A DNA stretch of 64,000 bases. Origin: Aegilops tauschii subsp. strangulata (taxonomy: Eukaryota; Streptophyta; Magnoliopsida; Poales; Poaceae). Both the position numbers and the translations under genes were made by a program. The notes beneath the pieces were generated by a model that was given only the letters and a program-made list of their open reading frames with translations, searched no databases and had not been told where the DNA came from. Below, piece after piece: positions 58,616 to 64,000 of this stretch. The stretch covers positions 501,486,601-501,550,600 of the forward strand of contig NC_053035.3 of assembly GCF_002575655.3 (NCBI RefSeq), written 5' to 3'. Each line of letters opens with the position of its first letter. The first letter of the stretch is position 1.

Positions 58616-58925
58616 GCCGTCTGCCTATTATTTGCCGTCTGCTGGCGGACGGCAAAGAAGGTCTTTGCCGTCAGCTTGCAAAAAACGGACGGCAAAGAAC
58701 TGGCTGATGGCAAAGAATATCTTTGCCATCAGCCAATTCTTTGCCGTCTGCTAGCGGACGGCAAAGAATCTTTGCCGTCAGCTGGCGGACGGCAAAGAGA
58801 GAGGTGGGCCCCACTAACGAGCTGTTTAGAAAAAAACCTAACGACCCCCCTCTTTGCCGTCTGCTAGCAGACGACAAAGAGCAAAAAAGTGGACAACAAA
58901 GGGGGGCGGACGACAAAGAGATAAC
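58616..58925. repeat. CACTA subterminal repeats TTTGCCGTC
   Basis: At least ten copies of TTTGCCGTC(T/A)GC or its complement GACGGCAAAG, often as inverted pairs around CTGGCGGACGG. In En/Spm-type elements such repeats are transposase-binding sites; that role here is inferred. Confidence 0.88.
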
Positions 58926-59447
58926 CTAACTAACGGCCGTCCCCCACCCAGCTCCCTCCCTATTTCTCTCTCTTTCTATCCTCCCCACCCCGACGACCAC
59001 CGCCACCCGCCGCCACCCCCGCCACCAGCCACCCGCCGCCACCCCCACACCCGCCGCCACCACCCGCCCACCCACCGCCTCTCGCCCCGTCGCCCCGACC
59101 ACCCACCGCCCCGCTTGCCCCGTCGCCCCACCACCCGCCGTCGCCCCTCGCCCCGTCGCCCCGCACCCCTCCCCTGCGGCGCCCCTTCCACGCCGGCCAG
59201 CTGCCCCCTCCCCTCCCCTGCGTGGCCGTCCCCGCCCCGTCCCGCCGCAGCCTCCCCCTCCACTGGGCCGCCACCGCCCCCACCCGCCCGCGGCCTCCCC
59301 TCCACCAGGCCGCTGCTACCCCCACCCGCCACGGACTCCCCTCCACCGGGCCGCCGCCGCCCCCACCCGCCGCGGCCTCCCCCTCCACCGGGCTACCGCC
59401 TCCCACTCCACCGGCAATCCCCTGCGCAGGTGAGTGATCTTCCCCCT

Positions 59448-59615
59448 GTTTTTAGTTTAGTTTGTTTTGTTTTAGTTTGTTTTAGTTTCTTTTAGTTAAT
59501 TTAGTTTCTGTTTTAGTTATAGTTTTACTTTAGTTTTAGTTTTAGTTTTAGTTTTAGTTTAGTTTTAGTTTTATTTTTAGTTTAGTTTATTTTAGATTAG
59601 TTTTAGTTTTAGTTT
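59448..59615. repeat. (TTTTAG)n-like array
   Basis: TTTAG, TTTTAG and TTTGTTTTAG units repeat in one orientation for about 165 bp after a Pro-codon-like CCACCG-rich region. It is not the telomeric TTTAGGG. Confidence 0.9.
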
Positions 59616-59828
59616 AGAAGAATAAGAAGAGTAGAAGGAGGAGGAGGAGGGAGGAAGAGGTGGAGGGAGAAGAAGAAAGAAAAGAAGAAGAAGAAAGAAG
59701 AAGAAGATGAAGAAGAAGAAGAAGAAGAGGAAGAAAGAAGAGGAAGAGGAAGAGGAGGAGGGAGGAAGAGGAAGAGAAGAAGAAGAAGCAGAAAAGAAGA
59801 AGAAGAAGAAGAGGAAAAAGGAGAAGAG

Positions 59829-59860
<32 letters not shown>

Positions 59861-59952
59861 AGAAGAAGAAGAAGAAAAGAAGAAGAAGAGAAGAAGAAGA
59901 AAAGGAAAAAACATGAAAGAAGAAGAAGAAGAAGAAGAAGAAGAAGAAGATA
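59616..59952. repeat. Purine-only (GAA/GGA)n tract
   Basis: About 335 bp of nearly pure A/G on the plus strand, mainly GAAGAAGAA and GAGGAGG. The apparent Glu/Lys and Ser/Phe proteins in it are artefacts. Confidence 0.95.
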
Positions 59953-60195
59953 CCCTGGCACCCCGACACCCCGACCCTGACACCCTGACACCCCGACCCC
60001 GACACCCCGACAGCCTGACACCACACCCCGACCCACACCCCGACCCCGACCCCGACACCCTGACACCCCGACCCCGACACGCCACCCCGATACCCCGACA
60101 CGACATCCCGACCCCCGACACCCTGACACCACACCCCGACCCCGACCACCCCGACACCCCGACCCTGAAATAGCACCCCGACCCCGACATGACAC
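59953..60195. repeat. (CCCCGACAC)n array
   Basis: ACCCCGACACC and CCCTGACACC units repeat for about 240 bp directly after the purine tract. Confidence 0.93.
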
Positions 60196-60618
60196 CCACG
60201 ACACCAGAGGCCGACGGGGTCATTTATTTGTGAATTATGAGTTAGGTCATATATGTTTTGATTTTGTTATGAAAAACATCATATATAATTGTGTTGATCG
60301 GGTAGATTTAAATGTGCATTTCTTTCATCGCTGCGAGGTTTGGTGTTCGACGACCTCCCCGTGCGTTTGACGAGCTCTGCCCCTTCGTTCGTGGGTGAGC
60401 ACAAATGACATGTCCTCCTCCCCCCTTAATTATTTGCTCTATTCCGGTGTTCATGCCAATGAAACTTGATAGCTAGCTATATATCTGTCTTGAATCATCA
60501 GTATGCGTAACCAATATGTGTCTCCCGTTCGAAAGCGTTATAGTTATAAATATGCATGCATTTGCATATTTATAACCGTGATTCTTTCGAATTGTCCAAC
60601 GCTATCCATGGACAGCCC
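60196..60618. other. CACTA 5' non-coding region
   Basis: Single-copy-looking sequence between the simple repeats and the foldback. It contains a short GAGGTTTGGTGTTCGACGACC stretch at 60336, reminiscent of a leader exon of CACTA genes. No supported gene. Confidence 0.4.
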
Positions 60619-60830
60619 GAGTATGTGTAGATTGGGTTCATTTTCCCATATGCTTTGTTCCGGATCTGACGCATAAATTTCGTCAGTGCCTCCCCTGTTG
60701 TTCTCTGGGTACACATTGTCTCTGTTTATTGCAGAGACGTGTATCAGGAGAACAGCGGGGAGGTGCTGCCGAAATTTTGCGTCGGATCCGGAGCATAGCA
60801 TGGGAAAATGAACCCAATCTACACATACTC
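60619..60830. repeat. Long foldback: arms of about 105 nt, 7-nt loop
   Basis: The left arm (60619-60724) and right arm (60732-60830) are inverted copies. They share GAGTATGTGTAGATTGGGTT, CATTTTCCCAT, CCGGATC, GACGCA, AAATTTCG, GTTCTC and GTCTCTG, with scattered mismatches and small gaps. The loop is 60725-60731. It could be a nested MITE, or a hairpin RNA source if transcribed. Confidence 0.92.
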
Positions 60831-60930
60831 TGGTGGGATTAGGACCTATCATTACCTATTAGAGTGTAGGTTGCATGGACGTAATAAAATTGACAAAGTA
60901 GATCAACTGATGAATATATACATGGTGAAT

Positions 60931-60957
<27 letters not shown>
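60931..60957. repeat. (TA)n microsatellite
   Basis: An uninterrupted TA run just upstream of the transposase start. Confidence 0.95.
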
Positions 60958-60962
<5 letters not shown>

Positions 60963-60964
<2 letters not shown>

Positions 60965-63541
60965 GTGTCCAGTAGCTCTGAAAGTCAAGATGAGTGATCA
61001 TGCGTGGATGTACACCGGTCACACTGGTCAGAACAAATGGAGCACTGAATGCTTCACAAAAACCAAGGGGTTTGTGCAAGCCGCATTTGCAAATGGCCAG
61101 AGGAAAACCTGGTGCCCCTGTTTACGGTGCGGCAATTGGGAAAAGAGGACAGAGGCTGAAATGGGCAAACACCTGCAGAAGAGTGGTTTTATGCCCGATT
61201 ATACAGTGTGGACATATCATGGTGAGTCTGCCCAACGTGACCGAGCTGAGGTGGATCGTCGTCGCACCGACGAGCATGGTACCGGGATGGAAAACATGGT
61301 GCAAGACTTCGATGATGCTCGGGATTCGGACGAGGAGATGGAGGAATCTGCAAAGGCCTTCAATGAAATGTTGGAGTCTTCAAAACATCCGCTCCACGAG
61401 CACACTGAGCTTTGTCAGTTGGATGCCATCTCACAAGTAATGGCTCTGAAGGCTCAGTTCAACTTGGGCAGAGAATGCTACGACGCAATGATGACAGTAT
61501 TTGGACGCTTTCTACCCAAAGGCCATGTAATGCCTGCAAACCTGTACCAGTCGGACAAAATCCTCCGCGCACTGAAGATGCCCTATGAGAAGATACATGC
61601 CTGTGAGAAAGGATGTGTCTTATTTAGGCTTGACTATGCGGACTTGAACTGTTGTCCCATTTGCAAGTCTTCCAGGTATGTTGTGGTAGACAACGGTATG
61701 GGTGAGAAGACACAGACCAAAATCACCGTTAGTGTTCTTCGGTATATGCCAATCGTACCAAGACTTCAACGCCTTTTCATGGTCGAAGAGACGGCCAGAC
61801 AAATGACATGGCACAAAACGGGCAAAAGAACCAAACTAGATGCAGATGGGAATCTGATGATCGTACACAGATCGGATGGTGTTGCGTGGAAAAAGTTGGA
61901 TGAATTACATGCTGACAAAGCGGTAGATCCGAGGCATCCTCGAGTCGGCATCAGCACAGATGGGTTCAGTGTGTTTGGTCTGATGACAGCCCAATACGGT
62001 TGTTGGCCCGTATTTGTCTTTCCACTCAATCTCCCCCCGGACATATTATGCAAAGAAAGAACATTTTCCTGACGTTGATAATTCCAGGGCCCAACTATCC
62101 GGGGAAAAATATGAATGTGTACATGCAGCCGCTTAAGGACAAATTGCAAGAAGCCTGGGATAATGGGTTCAAGACATACGACGCCTATAGCAAACGGAAC
62201 TTCATAATGCGTCTCTGGTACATGTACTCGACGCATGACTTGCCGGCGTATGCGCTATTCGTTGGCTGGTGTGTGCATGGAATGTTCCCGTGCCCCACAT
62301 GAAAGGGAGCTCTTGAGTTTCGTTGGCTTCAGGCCGGTCGCAAGTTTTCTTGCTTCGACATGCATAGACAGTTCCTGGATCCTTGCCATAAGTTCATAAA
62401 AGACAAGAAGAACTTCATCAGAGGTAGAGTTGTCAAGAACTCTACACCACCTCCGTTGACAGGCCAACAGACCCTGGATTAGTTAAACGCTCTCGAGCCA
62501 GATCCAAAGCGTCCAGGGTACTCCAATGGGTATAATTCTAAGCACGCCTGGACTCACAAGACATGCTTATGGGATCTGCCTTACTTCAAAGACCTCCTTT
62601 GCCCACACAACATCGACATGATGCACACTAAGAAGAATATCGCCGAGGCAATTTTTGGTACATTGTTCGGCATAGATGGGAAGTCAAAGGATAATACTAA
62701 GGCTAGAGTCGATCTGGAGGCGCTATGTGATAGGCCATTACAAAAAATGAAAGAACCGAAAGGAAAGCAGAACTGGACGAAGCCAAAGGCATGGTTCAAT
62801 CTTGGAAGGCCAGCTATGAGGGAAATTATCTTGTGGGTGAAAATGCAGTTGATGTTCCCCGATGGGTATGCAACGAATCTAAAGAGGGGAGCGAGTCTTG
62901 ATAACTTGAAGATATTTGGTCTCAAGAGTCATGATTGGCACATATGGATTGAGCGGGTAATGCCGGTGATGTTGCGTGGCTTCATCCCTGAGGATGAATG
63001 GCTAGTACTGGCAGAACTCAGCTATTTCTTCCGTGTTCTTTGTGCAAAAGAACTATCGCCTGGCGTGCTAGAAGAAATGGAAGAGTTGGCGCCGGAGTTG
63101 ACCTGCAAGTTAGAGAAGATATTTCCACTGGGCTTCTTTAATCCAATGCAGCATTTGATTTTGCATCTCCCGACCGAGGCAAGATTGGGGGGGGGCGTGC
63201 AAAATCGTTGGTGCTACCCAACTGAGAGGATGCAGAAGACGCTTCGACAAAAATGTAAATATAAACGTAGAATTGAAGCATTGATGGCTGAGGCATTCAT
63301 CACTGAGGAGGCAGTAAACTTCGTGACAGCACACTACGAAGCCAAAAATCGTCATTTGCATAATCCGAAGCCTCGGTACAATGCTGACGAACCTCAAAAG
63401 GGTGGATCCAACCTCAGCCTATTCAAAGGGAATCTCGCACCAGCCAGTGGTTCGAAACCAGTATCTTTGGATAACGAAGAATGGCGGACCATTACGTTGT
63501 ATATCTTCAACAACCTGACAGAAGTGTGGCCGTACATTGAG
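60963..63541 (+). pseudogene. CACTA TNP2-type transposase (broken)
   Basis: A transposase-associated N-terminal region is read from the ATG at 60991 (MSDHAWMYTG, and W-C-P-C-LRCGN zinc-like motif). The tnp2 core follows, with CEKGCVLFRLDYADLNCCPIC and HPRVGISTDGFSVFGLM (putative catalytic Asp in STDGF), to a stop at 62070-62072 after a frame change at LPPDI. The frame then continues as FLTLIIPGPNYPGKNMNVYM to FPCPT, with TGA at 62300 where the family has Cys. After a further TAG near 62480 it is open from 62618 to 63544: HNIDMMHTKKNIAEAIFGTL, then a DUF4218-like region (ELSYFFRVLCAKELS, GFFNPMQHLILHLP). At least one frameshift and two stops inactivate it. Confidence 0.93.
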
Positions 63542-64000
63542 TAAGTTCTCGGTACATTGTTTTGCAACTTCTATTTCCTTTGAACTGCTCTTATTCCTGG
63601 ATATTTCATACAGTCGTTACGTCGCCATATTCTCGTATGGAGCGGTGATCCAAAAGGATTCCGTCGAAGAGTATGAGCTTCTCGCAAAGCAAGGAGGCGG
63701 CTATCCCGGTTTCATCTCTTGGTTCAAACAAACGGTAATTGCTATTAGACCATTTCATTTCATTCGCTAATTTCTTCCTAATGCAACAAGCCTTTCGTAT
63801 TAAACTTGTAGGCTAATTCAGAGTCTATGGACGCCGAATTGAGACAAGTCGCTAATGGTTTTGACTATAAGGTCCGTTCATTTGACAAATACGACATCAA
63901 CGGGTATCGCTTTCGTACCTATGGCAAAGAGCTATCTATGGCCGACCGAAAGTCTACAAATTGTTGTGTATCTGCTATCGGCGAAGGAGGTACCGAGTAT
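63542..64000 (+). pseudogene. CACTA transposase C-terminal DUF4216-like region, cut by window end
   Basis: After an intron-like gap (GTAAGT at about 63540, CATACAG at about 63613) the sequence reads DSVEEYELLAKQGGGYPGF and WFKQT. A second gap (GTAATT ... TTGTAG, about 63735-63811) precedes ANSESMDAELRQVANGF and DINGYRFRTYGKELS. The last is the start of the DUF4216-type domain usual downstream of TNP2 transposase. The window stops inside it. Confidence 0.75.

Larger units (their letters stand above)
58594..64000 (+). mobile_element. CACTA (En/Spm) DNA transposon, left end and transposase; right end outside
   Basis: Begins CACTACTGGAATTTGC, a standard CACTA terminus. It is followed by subterminal repeats, simple-sequence tracts, a long foldback, and a TNP2-type transposase reading away from the terminus. 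The window ends inside the element, so the right TIR and the 3-bp duplication cannot be checked. Confidence 0.93.

Noticed and set aside
58854..59495. Pro-rich 213-residue open frame (extensin-like appearance) and its Gly-rich complements
   Set aside because: C-rich low-complexity DNA in the CACTA subterminal region. No signal peptide, no SPPPP-Tyr pattern, and open in several frames.
59592..60223. Ser/Phe/Leu- and Glu/Lys-homopolymer open frames
   Set aside because: Translations of the purine tract and the CCCCGACAC array.

Overview
This is nuclear DNA of a grass, almost certainly a Triticeae species (wheat, Aegilops or barley type). I base this on Stowaway MITEs with CTCCCTCCGT-type ends, a BARE/Angela-like Copia element, a Ty3/Gypsy element, a very long solo LTR, a CACTA element, a LINE remnant, GC-rich first exons, spliced genes, and a low density of damaged host genes between nested transposons. 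All family names come from recognising motifs by eye; no search was run.

Layout. 1-4.2 kb: decayed minus-strand LINE. 4.3-7.5 kb: MITEs and a GCCTCTCG-type degenerate array broken by a LINE 3' end. 7.9-9.2 kb: a broken coding remnant and a 44-bp minisatellite with a palindromic core. 10-12.1 kb: a roughly 320-bp tandem array of foldback units between two copies of another repeat. 12.6-15 kb: two-exon zf-XS zinc-finger gene (copy 1). 16.4-16.7 kb: orphan promoter/first-exon fragment. 17.35-23.74 kb: internally deleted Gypsy element with perfect target-site duplication (TSD), inserted about 190 bp upstream of a broken WRN-like 3'-5' exonuclease gene (23.9-25.3 kb). 26.1-27.96 kb: frameshifted B3-like gene on the minus strand. 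29.5-32.6 kb: zf-XS copy 2 with two stops. 33.67-43.24 kb: nearly intact Copia element inserted in the last coding exon of a multi-exon Ulp1-like cysteine protease gene (minus strand, 46.7 to 33.6 kb). 47-50 kb: inverted, diverged promoter-proximal repeats shared by the Ulp1 gene and the next gene. 50.2-51.9 kb: five-exon B3-like gene, the only host gene with an uninterrupted spliced frame. 52.5-57.0 kb: 4.55-kb solo LTR inserted in the last exon of a GRF-type zinc-finger gene (minus strand). 58.6 kb to the end: left part of a CACTA transposon with TNP2-type transposase, running off the window.

How the parts relate. The host genes belong to small, fast-evolving grass families: zf-XS, WRN-like exonuclease, B3-like, Ulp1-like and GRF. 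Several are related by local duplication (two zf-XS genes, two B3-like genes, three copies of one promoter/first-exon module). Insertions hit two last exons and one promoter. There is no bacterial-type operon or defence island. The most informative observations are the two last-exon insertions, which can be read through by removing element plus one TSD copy, and the shared promoter module.
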